A stretch of DNA of 64,000 nucleotides from JAJDXO01 sp965207535 (lineage in GTDB: Bacteria; Pseudomonadota; Alphaproteobacteria; Rhodospirillales; UBA2165): the NCBI GenBank assembly GCA_965207535.1, contig CBDBMR010000014.1:124001-188000 (forward strand), written 5' to 3'. Of the stretch, positions 32,331 through 40,738 are shown in pieces. Under the pieces are notes generated by a model. The model was given only the letters and a program-made list of their open reading frames with translations. It searched no databases and had not been told where the DNA came from. The translations under genes were made by a program, and so were the position numbers. The stretch's first letter is position 1. Every line of letters starts with the position of its first letter.

Positions 32331-32984
32331 CTACGCCGCGGCATCGAGGCCCATCTGCCAGAAGTCGGCCTCCAGGCGCGTCGCCTTGCCGAACGTCCGT
32401 TGCAAGTCCGCCACCCGGGCCTCGGAACCGGTCCGCTCGAACAGGGAATCGATCAGACCTATCTCATCCGCCGCCACCTGCTCGTAATCGGCGGAGGCGT
32501 ACATCTCGATCCACGCCTTGTAGGGATGATCGTCCGCCACCTCTCCAATCCCCTTGCCGATCTCCGCGTAGCCGACGATGCACGGCGCCAGCGCAACATG
32601 CAGGTCGAGCAGGTCCCCCGCCATGCCGCGATCCAGCACATAGCGGGTATAGGCCATGGTCTCGGCGGCCTCCGGGGCCGACGCCATGTCGGCTTCGGAC
32701 AAGCCCCAGCCGGCGCAGAACTCGATATGGAGCTTTATTTCCGTATCGACGATCGCCCCGAGGGCCGCCGAGGCGGCGCGGATATCCTCCAAATCGGATG
32801 CCTTGTAGGCAGCGAGGCCATAGGCACGGGCGAACTGGATCAGGAACAAATAATCCTGAATCAGGTAGTGCCGGAAGCAGGCTTCGGGAAGCGAGCCGTC
32901 GGCCAACTGTTTGACGAAGTCATGTTCGACATAGGCCCGCCAGTCCCGGCCCGCCCCTTCCTTGAGACGATGATATAGAGACAC
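32331..32984 (-). CDS. tenA: TenA/thiaminase II family aminopyrimidine aminohydrolase
   Basis: 217-aa all-helical TenA protein. The Cys nucleophile is in ALAPCIVGYAEIGK, with FRHYLIQDYLFLIQFARAYG near the N-terminus and a C-terminal Glu region (YEQVAADEIGLIDSLF). TenA salvages the pyrimidine of degraded thiamine. It starts 4 bp downstream of the ferredoxin gene on the same strand. Its place in an Fe-S operon is not an obvious functional fit, although thiamine synthesis does depend on an Fe-S enzyme (ThiC). Confidence 0.9.
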   Translation of the reverse strand: MSLYHRLKEGAGRDWRAYVEHDFVKQLADGSLPEACFRHYLIQDYLFLIQFARAYGLAAYKASDLEDIRAASAALGAIVDTEIKLHIEFCAGWGLSEADMASAPEAAETMAYTRYVLDRGMAGDLLDLHVALAPCIVGYAEIGKGIGEVADDHPYKAWIEMYASADYEQVAADEIGLIDSLFERTGSEARVADLQRTFGKATRLEADFWQMGLDAAA

Positions 32985-32988
32985 GTCC

Positions 32989-33318
32989 TCAGACCATCAT
33001 GTTGCGGGTTTCCACCGGCAGCGACACCACCAACCCGTCCAACTCGTCGGTGACCTCGATCTGGCAGCCGAGGCGCGAGGTCTGGGTGAGGCCGAAGGCG
33101 AGGTCGAGCATGTCCTCCTCGTCGTCATCGGCGGGCATGAGCTTCCCGTACCAGTCCGCATCGACGATCAAATGGCAGGTGGAGCATGCCAGCACCCCTT
33201 CGCAGGCGCCTTCGATGTCGATGTCGTTCTTGTGGGCGACGGTCAGCAAGGTGTCGCCGATTTCGGCCTCGACCTCGCGGTGGTTTCCGTTGGGCTCGAT
33301 AAAAGTGATCCGAGGCAT
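32989..33318 (-). CDS. fdx: [2Fe-2S] ferredoxin, adrenodoxin/ISC type
   Basis: 109 aa. Cluster ligands are in CEGVLACSTCHLIV plus a late Cys in SRLGCQIEV, giving the C-X5-C-X2-C...C spacing of vertebrate-type ferredoxins. The acidic DDDEEDMLD patch is typical of partner-binding surfaces. It would supply electrons for Fe-S cluster assembly. It follows the sufA-type gene by 36 bp. Confidence 0.93.
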   Translation of the reverse strand: MPRITFIEPNGNHREVEAEIGDTLLTVAHKNDIDIEGACEGVLACSTCHLIVDADWYGKLMPADDDEEDMLDLAFGLTQTSRLGCQIEVTDELDGLVVSLPVETRNMMV

Positions 33319-33354
33319 CAGCCGCCCTCCGCCGGCACCAGCTCCACTCGGGGT

Positions 33355-33696
33355 TCAAACGTGGAAGGACTCGCCGCAGCCGCAGCGGCCCTTCTCGTTG
33401 GGATTGTCGAACACGAAGCCCGACTGCAGCTTGCCTTCGACGTAATCCATCTTGCTGCCGACCAGGAACATGACGGCGACCGGATCGATAAACACCCGGA
33501 CCCCGTCCTGCTCGATCTCCTCCTCGAAGGGGCGCTTGTCCTCGGCATATTCGACCACGTAGGAGTGGCCGGAACAGCCGGTGTTGCTGACCCCGACCCT
33601 GAGGCCGAGCACCGGCTTGTCGGCGCGGTCCATCAGCGAGCGGACGCGCGCGACCGCGTTGTCGGTCAGGGTGACGGCTTGTTGTCCTTGGTTCAT
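33355..33696 (-). CDS. sufA: A-type Fe-S carrier (SufA/IscA/HesB family)
   Basis: 113 aa. The three conserved Cys are in GVSNTGCSGHSYVV and KGRCGCGES, with the FIDPVAVMFLVGSKMDYVE core. It carries clusters from SufBCD to targets. Three ATGs stand in a row at 33702, 33699 and 33696; the third is chosen as it sits 6 bases from AGAGG. The longer frame to 33864 lies antisense-like within the sufT coding region and was not used. The gap to sufT is 22 bp. Confidence 0.92.
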   Translation of the reverse strand: MNQGQQAVTLTDNAVARVRSLMDRADKPVLGLRVGVSNTGCSGHSYVVEYAEDKRPFEEEIEQDGVRVFIDPVAVMFLVGSKMDYVEGKLQSGFVFDNPNEKGRCGCGESFHV

Positions 33697-33718
33697 CATC
33701 ATCCTCTTTTCCCCCGCT

Positions 33719-34147
33719 CTAGAACATGCCCAAGGCGACTTTGGCCTCGTCGGACATCTTCTCCATGTCCCAGGGCGGGTCCCAAACCAGCTTGACCTCC
33801 ACTTCGGCGATACCGGGCACCGAGGCCGCCGCGTCGGCCACCTGCTGGGGCAGGATGCCGGCAACCGGACAGCCGGGCGCGGTCAAGGTCATCTCGATCA
33901 TGGCGTTGCCGGTCTCTTCGCTGATGTCGATGGTGTAGATAAGCCCCAATTCATAGATGTTCACCGGGATCTCGGGATCGTAGACGGTGCGCAGCGCCTC
34001 GGCGACCGCCGGCAAACCGGCCACGGACACGCCGTCGTCCAGGGGCGCGCCGGCCCGGCCAACGATGCCCTCGGGCACCTCGCCGCCCATCGGGGTTTCC
34101 CAAGGTTGGGGCGGCACCGTCGGGTAGTTGCTCAATTTCTCATCCAT
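33719..34147 (-). CDS. sufT: MIP18/DUF59-family Fe-S assembly factor (SufT)
   Basis: 142 aa. The DUF59 core begins near residue 45 (VAEALRTVYDPEIPVNIYELGLIY) with the conserved Asp-Pro-Glu, and TAPGCPVAGILP holds the family's Cys. It ends with VWDPPWDMEKMSDEAK. SufT-type proteins help load clusters onto specific apoproteins. An N-terminal ~40-residue low-complexity leader is usual in alphaproteobacterial SufT. Confidence 0.92.
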   Translation of the reverse strand: MDEKLSNYPTVPPQPWETPMGGEVPEGIVGRAGAPLDDGVSVAGLPAVAEALRTVYDPEIPVNIYELGLIYTIDISEETGNAMIEMTLTAPGCPVAGILPQQVADAAASVPGIAEVEVKLVWDPPWDMEKMSDEAKVALGMF

Positions 34148-34168
34148 CTTGATCAGCCTTCTTCGTGC

Positions 34169-34636
34169 TCACTCCGTGGTCGCCGCGTCTTCACCCTCGG
34201 CGGCGGCATTCATGGCGTGCCAGGCGAGTGTCGCGCACTTCACCCGCATGGGGAACTGACGAACGCCCGACATCACCTTCAGCTTCTCCAATTCGTCCTC
34301 GAACCCGTCGGCGGTCCCGCCGTCACCGTCCCCGGTGCACATCTTGTGGAACCGTTCGAAAAGTTCCCGCGCCTCGGCGAGCGACTTGCCCTTGACCATG
34401 TCCGTCATCATCGAGGCCGACGCGATGGAAATGGCGCAGCCCTTCCCTTCAAAGGCAGCATCCTGGATGTTCTGGTCTTCATCGAGCCGCAGGTAGACGG
34501 TCAGCCGGTCGCCGCACAGGGGATTGTTGCCCAGCGCCTCATGGCTTGCATCCGCCGGATGGCGGAAGTTCCGGGGGTTCTTACCGTGATCCAGGATCAC
34601 CTCCTGGTACAGATCCCTCAAATCGTCGTCGATCAT
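34169..34636 (-). CDS. sufU: SufU/IscU-type Fe-S scaffold or sulfur-acceptor protein
   Basis: 155 aa. Conserved Cys are in NPLCGDRL, GKGCAISIASASMM and RVKCATLAWHA; there is an insert between Asp and the last Cys (LFERFHKMCTGDGDGG) as in SufU rather than IscU. SufU accepts sulfur from SufS through a zinc-bound Cys. Start overlaps the sufS stop by 4 bases (ATGA), so the partners are made together. Confidence 0.9.
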   Translation of the reverse strand: MIDDDLRDLYQEVILDHGKNPRNFRHPADASHEALGNNPLCGDRLTVYLRLDEDQNIQDAAFEGKGCAISIASASMMTDMVKGKSLAEARELFERFHKMCTGDGDGGTADGFEDELEKLKVMSGVRQFPMRVKCATLAWHAMNAAAEGEDAATTE

Positions 34637-35889
34637 CCGAATATCTCTCTGACCTTTTCCAAGGCGCCGGCCAGCGCGTCCACTTCCGCGCGGGTGGTGT
34701 ACATACCGAACGACGCCCGGGACGTCGAGGTCACGCCGAAACGCTCCATCAGGGGCTGCGCGCAGTGGTGCCCGGCGCGAACCGCCACCCCGGCGCTGTC
34801 GATGATCGTCGCCACGTCATGGGCGTGAACATCGCCGAACTCGAACGACACGATCCCGGCCTTTTGCTGCGCCCGCCCGATGATCCTGAGCCCTTCCATG
34901 TCGGCGAGACGCAACATGGCGTAATCCAGCAGCTCCTTCTCATGGGCGGCAATCCTGTCGAGGCCGATGGCGGTGACGTAGTCGATGGCGGCACCAAGCC
35001 CAACGGCTTCGACGATCGGCGGCGTGCCGGCCTCGAACCGTGCCGGCGGCTCCCGATAGGTGGTCTTTTCGAACGTGACCACGGAGATCATGTCCCCGCC
35101 GCCTTCGAAGGGCGGCATCTTCTCCAGCCATTCCGGCTTGCCCCACAGCACGCCGATGCCGGACGGGCCATACAGCTTGTGGCCGGTCCAGACGTAGAAG
35201 TCACAGTCCAGGTCCTGCACATCGACCCCTTCGTGGACAATGCCCTGTGCCCCGTCGAACAGGACGGGCGTGCCATTGCCGTGGGCCAGCCGGACGATTT
35301 CCTTCACCGGCGTGACGGTCCCCAGCACGTTGGAGACGTGGGTCACCGCGACCAGCTTGGTCTTGGGGCCGAGCAGTTTCTCGAACTCGTCGATCAGGAA
35401 ATTGCCGGCATCGTCGATGGGCACCACCTTGATTTCTATCCCTGTGCGGTCGCGCAACAACTGCCAGGGGACGATGTTGGCATGGTGCTCCATCACCGAG
35501 ACGATGATTTCGTCTCCTTCCTCCAACATCGAGCCGAAGGAATGGGCCACCAGATTGAAGCCCGCGGTGGCGCTATGGGTGAAGACGATTTCATCCGGGC
35601 TTTTGGCGTTCATGAATTGAGCCACCTTCGCCCGAGCGTTTTCGTAGTTTTCGGTCGCCACCTGGCTGAGATAGTAGGTGCCCCGGTGTACGTTGGCATA
35701 CTGGCTCTCGTAGGCCCGGGTCATGGCGTCGATGACCACCCGCGGCTTCTGGGCGCTGGCGGCACTATCCAGGAATACCAGCGGCTTGCCGTTGACCTCC
35801 AGCGACAAGGCCGGAAAGTCGCGGCGGACCGCCTCGACGTCGAAGGCGCCGGTGCCGACTGGTTCGGTAAAATTCACGACGTTGGTCAT
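34633..35889 (-). CDS. sufS: Cysteine desulfurase, SufS type
   Basis: 418 aa, PLP-dependent group II desulfurase. PLP Lys in YVWTGHKLYGPSGIG, His in VMEHHANIVPW, and catalytic Cys in RAGHHCAQPLMERFG on the short loop typical of SufS. It strips sulfur from cysteine as persulfide for transfer to SufU. It overlaps sufD upstream and sufU downstream by 4 bases each. It is the third desulfurase gene in this operon. Confidence 0.95.
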   Translation of the reverse strand: MTNVVNFTEPVGTGAFDVEAVRRDFPALSLEVNGKPLVFLDSAASAQKPRVVIDAMTRAYESQYANVHRGTYYLSQVATENYENARAKVAQFMNAKSPDEIVFTHSATAGFNLVAHSFGSMLEEGDEIIVSVMEHHANIVPWQLLRDRTGIEIKVVPIDDAGNFLIDEFEKLLGPKTKLVAVTHVSNVLGTVTPVKEIVRLAHGNGTPVLFDGAQGIVHEGVDVQDLDCDFYVWTGHKLYGPSGIGVLWGKPEWLEKMPPFEGGGDMISVVTFEKTTYREPPARFEAGTPPIVEAVGLGAAIDYVTAIGLDRIAAHEKELLDYAMLRLADMEGLRIIGRAQQKAGIVSFEFGDVHAHDVATIIDSAGVAVRAGHHCAQPLMERFGVTSTSRASFGMYTTRAEVDALAGALEKVREIFG

Positions 35890-37199
35890 ACTTCTTCCGT
35901 TTCCTGGGCATGGGCGAGCCAGTTGCCGACCGCATCCCGAAGCAGCGGCTCGATGGGCTCCTCCTCGACACCGTCGATCACCTCGCCGAGAAACGCCTCG
36001 ACCAGCATGCCGCGGGCCTGCGCCTCGGGGATACCGCGGGCGCGGAGATAGAACAGTGCGTCGCCGTCAAGCTCGCCGGCGGTCGCGCCGTGGGAGCATT
36101 TGACGTCGTCGGCGAGGATTTCGAGCTGAGGCTTGGTATCAATCTCGGCCTTGTCCGACAACAACAGGGTCTTGTTGGTCATCCGGCCATCGGTGCCGTC
36201 GGCGCCGGTGTCGACCCGGATGTTGCCCTGAAACACGGCCCGCGCCGAGCCTGTCAGGGCGCCCTTGTAGAGCTGTTCGGAGGTGGAGTTCTTGGTCGCG
36301 TGGCGGACAACGGTGGTGTTGTCGAGGACCTGCGATCCGTCACCGAGATACACGCCGTTGAGCCGGACAACGGAATCGCCGGCGGTCAGGCCGGCCTGAA
36401 CCTCGTCCCGGGCGACCGCCGCCCCCTGCTGAAGGACGAAACTGTCATAAATCCCGCCGTTATCGATCCTGGCGCGGACGGTGTTGACGTGGACGCTGCC
36501 GGCGCCCTGCCGCTGAACCCGCCGGTGCTCGACGGCGGCGTCCCCGGCAACGGTGACCATGGTCGCGCCGTTGAAAAACTGCTGCGAGGGAGCGGCACCC
36601 AGATGGGTCTCGATGATCTGCACCCGGCTGCCGGCGCCGGCAATGATCATGTTGCGGGGCTGGCGGACCGCCGGGGTACTGCCGCCGGTATCGGCAAAGA
36701 CGATTTCCAGCGGTGCGGCGATTTCCGCCTTCTCCGCCGCCTCGATCACATAGCCGTCTTCGAGGAACGCCCCGTTGAGCGCCAGCAACGGCTGATCTTC
36801 GCCGAGGTCGCCGAGGCGCGGCTGGATCAGGTCCGCGCCGCTTTCCAGACGGTCGGCGAGCGGCGTGAACCGTAGGCCGTCGAATTCCCGAAGCCGCGAC
36901 AGATCATCCCGGAAAACGCCGTCGACGAACACCAGGCGCGGCCCGGCGCCGATGACATCCGGCAGATCGACGGCGGCGCCCGCATCGCCGGGGTTTTCGG
37001 AAAAGTCGAAGCCGTCGAGGGCGCGGAGATTGGTGTACTTCCACTCCTCCACCTTCGGCGTCGGCAGGCCGGTCTTGCCGAACGATTGGACGGCCGCCTC
37101 GCGGAGATCGGCGAGCCATTCGATCTGCTGTCCGGGCAGCGTCTCTCGGACCGCTTCGTAGCGGTCGAGCATTGCTTGGCTTGCTGAGGTCATACTCAT
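35886..37199 (-). CDS. sufD: Fe-S cluster assembly protein SufD
   Basis: 437 aa. The parallel beta-helix of the SufB/SufD family is recognisable, with the C-terminal motif KCSHGATAGELDGDALFYLRARGIPEAQARGML including the conserved Cys/His. It forms the SufBC2D complex in the cytoplasm. Start ATG 37199 directly abuts the sufC stop; its own stop overlaps sufS. Confidence 0.94.
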   Translation of the reverse strand: MSMTSASQAMLDRYEAVRETLPGQQIEWLADLREAAVQSFGKTGLPTPKVEEWKYTNLRALDGFDFSENPGDAGAAVDLPDVIGAGPRLVFVDGVFRDDLSRLREFDGLRFTPLADRLESGADLIQPRLGDLGEDQPLLALNGAFLEDGYVIEAAEKAEIAAPLEIVFADTGGSTPAVRQPRNMIIAGAGSRVQIIETHLGAAPSQQFFNGATMVTVAGDAAVEHRRVQRQGAGSVHVNTVRARIDNGGIYDSFVLQQGAAVARDEVQAGLTAGDSVVRLNGVYLGDGSQVLDNTTVVRHATKNSTSEQLYKGALTGSARAVFQGNIRVDTGADGTDGRMTNKTLLLSDKAEIDTKPQLEILADDVKCSHGATAGELDGDALFYLRARGIPEAQARGMLVEAFLGEVIDGVEEEPIEPLLRDAVGNWLAHAQETEEV

Positions 37200-37949
37200 T
37201 TACGCGGCCGCCTTTGAAAACCCGGCGTAACCCTTCTCCTCGAGCTCGCGGGCCAGATCGGCGTCGCCCGAGGCGACGATCCTGCCGTCGGCCAGAACAT
37301 GGACGCGGTCGGGAATGACGTAGTCCAGCAAACGCTGATAGTGGGTGATCACCAGCATCGACCGCTCCGGCGACCGCAGGCTGGTGACGCCCTCGCCGAC
37401 GATTTTCAGGGCATCCACATCGAGGCCGCTGTCGGTCTCGTCGAGCACCGCGAACGAGGGGCGGAGCACCGCCATCTGCAACACCTCGTTGCGCTTTTTC
37501 TCGCCGCCGGAGAAGCCGACATTGACGGCGCGCTTCAGCAATTCGTCCGTGATGTTCAGGGTCGCGGTCTGTTCACGGACGAACTTGAGGAACTCCATGG
37601 CGTCCAGTTCGTCCTCGCCCCGGTAGGCGCGTATGGCGTTGAGCGAGGTCTTGAGGAAGTTCATGGTCGAGACGCCGGGAATTTCCACCGGATACTGGAA
37701 GGCGAGAAACAGGCCCTCGCCGGCGCGTTCGTCCGGCTCCATCTCCATCAGGTCCCTGCCGTTGAACAGGATCGACCCATCGGTCACCTCGTAGCCGTCA
37801 CGGCCGGCGATCACGTAGGACAACGTGCTCTTGCCCGAGCCGTTCGGCCCCATGATGGCGTGGACCTCGCCCGGCCCCATGGTCAGGTCGAGGCCCTTGA
37901 GGATCGGCTTTCCGTCGACGCTGGCGTGCAGATCTTTAATTTCCAACAT
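37200..37949 (-). CDS. sufC: Fe-S assembly ATPase SufC
   Basis: 249-aa ABC-type ATPase. Walker A GPNGSGKSTL, signature FSGGEKKRNEVLQ, Walker B with FAVLDETDSGLD and the switch His in MLVITHYQRLLDY. It powers SufBCD assembly. ATG 37949 is chosen since MLEIKDLHA is the usual SufC N-terminus; a start at 37991 would add 14 atypical residues. 93 bp separate it from the sufB stop. Confidence 0.95.
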   Translation of the reverse strand: MLEIKDLHASVDGKPILKGLDLTMGPGEVHAIMGPNGSGKSTLSYVIAGRDGYEVTDGSILFNGRDLMEMEPDERAGEGLFLAFQYPVEIPGVSTMNFLKTSLNAIRAYRGEDELDAMEFLKFVREQTATLNITDELLKRAVNVGFSGGEKKRNEVLQMAVLRPSFAVLDETDSGLDVDALKIVGEGVTSLRSPERSMLVITHYQRLLDYVIPDRVHVLADGRIVASGDADLARELEEKGYAGFSKAAA

Positions 37950-38042
37950 AATTCTTACGATCTCTTCCGGCTGATGGGCTGTAATGGACATTCATGGACA
38001 AAAATAGACATTTGATGACTTGCTTAAATTCCAATTTGCGCC

Positions 38043-39503
38043 TTATCCGACGCTTCCCTCGAGGCTGATTCCAACCAGCTTCTGTGCCTCGACGGCGAAT
38101 TCCATGGGCAGTTCCTGCAGCACCTCGCGGCAGAATCCGTTGACGATCAGGGCGACGGCTTCCTCCTCGCCGATGCCCCGCTGGCGGCAATAGAACAACT
38201 GGTCGTCGCTGATCTTCGAGGTCGTCGCCTCGTGCTCGACCTGGGCGGAGCGGTTACGGCTCTCGATATAGGGCACCGTATGGGCGCCGCACTCCGGTCC
38301 GATGAGCAGCGAATCGCACTGGGAATAATTCCGCGCGCCCGAGGCATTGGGCATCATCTTCACCAGCCCGCGGTAGGTGGCCTGGGACTTGCCCGCCGAA
38401 ATGCCCTTGGAAATGATCCTCGACTTGGTGTCCTTGCCGAGATGGATCATCTTGGTGCCCGTATCGGCCTGCTGGAAGTTGTTGGTGATGGCGATGGAAT
38501 AGAACTCACCCACCGACCGGTCGCCCTGCAGGATGCAGCTCGGATACTTCCAGGTAATCGCCGAGCCGGTCTCGACCTGGGTCCAGGAAATCTTGGAATC
38601 GTCGCCGCGGCAGGCGCCCCGCTTGGTAACGAAGTTGTAGATGCCGCCGACACCGTTTTCGTCGCCGGGATACCAGTTCTGTACCGTCGAGTACTTGATT
38701 TCCGCGTCCTTGTGGGCGACCAGTTCGACCACCGCCGCGTGGAGCTGGTTCTCGTCCCGCATCGGCGCGGTGCAGCCTTCGAGGTAGCTCACGTAGGAGC
38801 CCTCGTCGGCGATGATCAGCGTGCGCTCGAACTGGCCTGTATTGGCCGCGTTGATCCGGAAATAGGTGGAGAGCTCCATCGGGCAGCGCACCCCTTTCGG
38901 GATGTAGACGAACGACCCGTCCGTGAATACCGCGCAATTGAGCGTCGCGAAAAAATTGTCCGAGTAGGGAACGACGGAGCCGAGATATTCCTTCACCAGC
39001 TCCGGATGGTCCTTCACCGCTTCGGAGATCGAGCAAAAGATCACCCCGTGGGCGGCGAGGGTCTCCTTGAACGTCGTCGCCACCGATACGCTGTCGAACA
39101 CCGCGTCCACGGCAACGTTCTTCACACCGGCGAGCACCTCCTGTTCGTGCAGGGGAATGCCGAGCTTCTCGTACGTGGCCAGCAGTTCCGGGTCCACGTC
39201 GTCGAGGCTTTCCGGGCCGTCTTCCGCCGACTTGGGCGCCGAATAGTAATAGGCATCCTGATAGTCGATGGGCGGATAGCCGACCTTGGCCCAGTCCGGC
39301 TCCTCCATGGTCAGCCAGTGCCCGTAGGCCTTGAGACGCCAGTCGAGCAGCCACTGGGGCTCCTCTTTCCTGGCCGAGATGAACCGGATGATATCCTCGT
39401 TCAGGCCCTTGGGCGCCGTATCCGTGTCGATATCGGTGACGAAGCCGTATTTGTACTTTTCGACTTCCTGGACCGTTCGGACGGTTTCTTGAGTGACTGC
39501 CAT
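38043..39503 (-). CDS. sufB: Fe-S cluster assembly scaffold SufB
   Basis: 486 aa. Typical stretches: YKYGFVTDIDTDTAPKGL, FIPKGV-type YIPKGVRCPMELSTYFRIN, TVQNWYPGDENGVGGIYNFV, GTKMIHLGKDTKSRIISKG and the C-terminal EHEATTSKISDDQLFYCRQRG holding the conserved Cys. It receives sulfur and iron to build the nascent cluster. Start ATG 39503 (MAVTQETV); the preceding residues read from 39572 are non-conserved. Confidence 0.96.
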   Translation of the reverse strand: MAVTQETVRTVQEVEKYKYGFVTDIDTDTAPKGLNEDIIRFISARKEEPQWLLDWRLKAYGHWLTMEEPDWAKVGYPPIDYQDAYYYSAPKSAEDGPESLDDVDPELLATYEKLGIPLHEQEVLAGVKNVAVDAVFDSVSVATTFKETLAAHGVIFCSISEAVKDHPELVKEYLGSVVPYSDNFFATLNCAVFTDGSFVYIPKGVRCPMELSTYFRINAANTGQFERTLIIADEGSYVSYLEGCTAPMRDENQLHAAVVELVAHKDAEIKYSTVQNWYPGDENGVGGIYNFVTKRGACRGDDSKISWTQVETGSAITWKYPSCILQGDRSVGEFYSIAITNNFQQADTGTKMIHLGKDTKSRIISKGISAGKSQATYRGLVKMMPNASGARNYSQCDSLLIGPECGAHTVPYIESRNRSAQVEHEATTSKISDDQLFYCRQRGIGEEEAVALIVNGFCREVLQELPMEFAVEAQKLVGISLEGSVG

Positions 39504-39543
39504 TGTTTTTCTCGTTTCCCTCTGGGCCTGACTAAGGTTCCGG

Positions 39544-40725
39544 TTATTCGGCCGCCACGGAATTCGCGGCACCCTTCATACGTAGTTGCGTGATCGCCTC
39601 GATCAATCGCTCGCCGGCAATTTTTATTTCGTCGGCGGTGGTGAAGCGCCCGAGCCCGATGCGCAGGCTGCCCTCGGCCTGTTCGTCGGTGAGTCCGAGG
39701 GAGCGGAGAACGTGCGAGGATTCGGAATCCGCCGACGAGCACGCCGAACCCGACGACACGGCGATGTCGGGCATGGCGGCCATCATCGCATCGGCCAACA
39801 GTCCGTCTACGCTGATATTGAGGTTTCCGGCAATGCGATTTTCGGCGTGACCGTTGAGCTTGATACCCGGCACCGCTTCGGTAATCCGCTGAAGCAGGCC
39901 GTCGCGGAGCATGCGGAGGCGGTCCGCCTCGCCGGCCATCTCCTCGGCCGCAATCGCGCAGGCGGCGCCGATGCCGACAGCCAGCGGCGCCGGGACGGTA
40001 CCCGGACGGACGCCGAGCTCCTGACCGCCGCCGCTGAAGATGGGCGCCACCCGGACCCCCGGATCTTCCCGCTTGTAAAGCGCGCCGACGCCCATGGGCC
40101 CATACAGCTTGTGGCCGGAAATGCTCAAGAGATCGATATTCATCTCCCGCACATCGAGCGGGATCTTGCCTGCGGCCTGGGCCGCGTCGGTATGCAGGAA
40201 GGCGCCGGCCTCCCGGCAGATGGCGCCGATTTCCGCCATCGGCTGGATCACGCCGACCTCGTTCTGCACCGCCATGACGGAGACCAGCAGCGTGTCCCCG
40301 GTGACCGCGGCCCGAAGCTCGTCGAGAACGATCATGCCCTCGGCGTCCACCGGCAGATAGGTTATGTCGAAACCCTGATCGTCGAGTTCCAACACCGAGT
40401 TCAGCACGCACAGGTGCTCGGTCACGCAGGTGACCACATGGCGCCGGATGTTGCGGCGCTCCAGCGCCGCGCCCTTGATGGCGATGTTGTTGGATTCGGT
40501 GGCGCCCGAAGTGAAAAAGATTTCGTGTGGCCGGGCGCCGATCAGCCCGGCGACCTGCGCGCGCGCCGCCTCGACGGCCTCGCTCGCCTCGGTGCCGAAG
40601 GCATGGCTGTCCGAATGGGGATTGCCGAACTTGCCGGAAAAATACGGCAGCATGGCCTCGACCACCCGCGGATCGGTGGGCGTGGTCGCCTGATTATCCA
40701 GATAGATGCGCTGCTGCTGGTTCAT
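39544..40725 (-). CDS. Cysteine desulfurase, IscS/NifS type (copy 2)
   Basis: 393 aa. YLDNQATTPTDPRV at the N-terminus, PLP Lys in LLSISGHKLYGPMGVGAL, and catalytic Cys in VSSGSACSSADSESSHVL on a long IscS-type loop. ATG 40725 lies 13 bp after the preceding desulfurase; the longer frame overlaps that gene. It is likely the general sulfur donor, perhaps serving MnmA. Distinct from copy 1 at about one-third identity by eye. Confidence 0.92.
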   Translation of the reverse strand: MNQQQRIYLDNQATTPTDPRVVEAMLPYFSGKFGNPHSDSHAFGTEASEAVEAARAQVAGLIGARPHEIFFTSGATESNNIAIKGAALERRNIRRHVVTCVTEHLCVLNSVLELDDQGFDITYLPVDAEGMIVLDELRAAVTGDTLLVSVMAVQNEVGVIQPMAEIGAICREAGAFLHTDAAQAAGKIPLDVREMNIDLLSISGHKLYGPMGVGALYKREDPGVRVAPIFSGGGQELGVRPGTVPAPLAVGIGAACAIAAEEMAGEADRLRMLRDGLLQRITEAVPGIKLNGHAENRIAGNLNISVDGLLADAMMAAMPDIAVSSGSACSSADSESSHVLRSLGLTDEQAEGSLRIGLGRFTTADEIKIAGERLIEAITQLRMKGAANSVAAE

Positions 40726-40738
40726 CCGGGGAGCCTCC

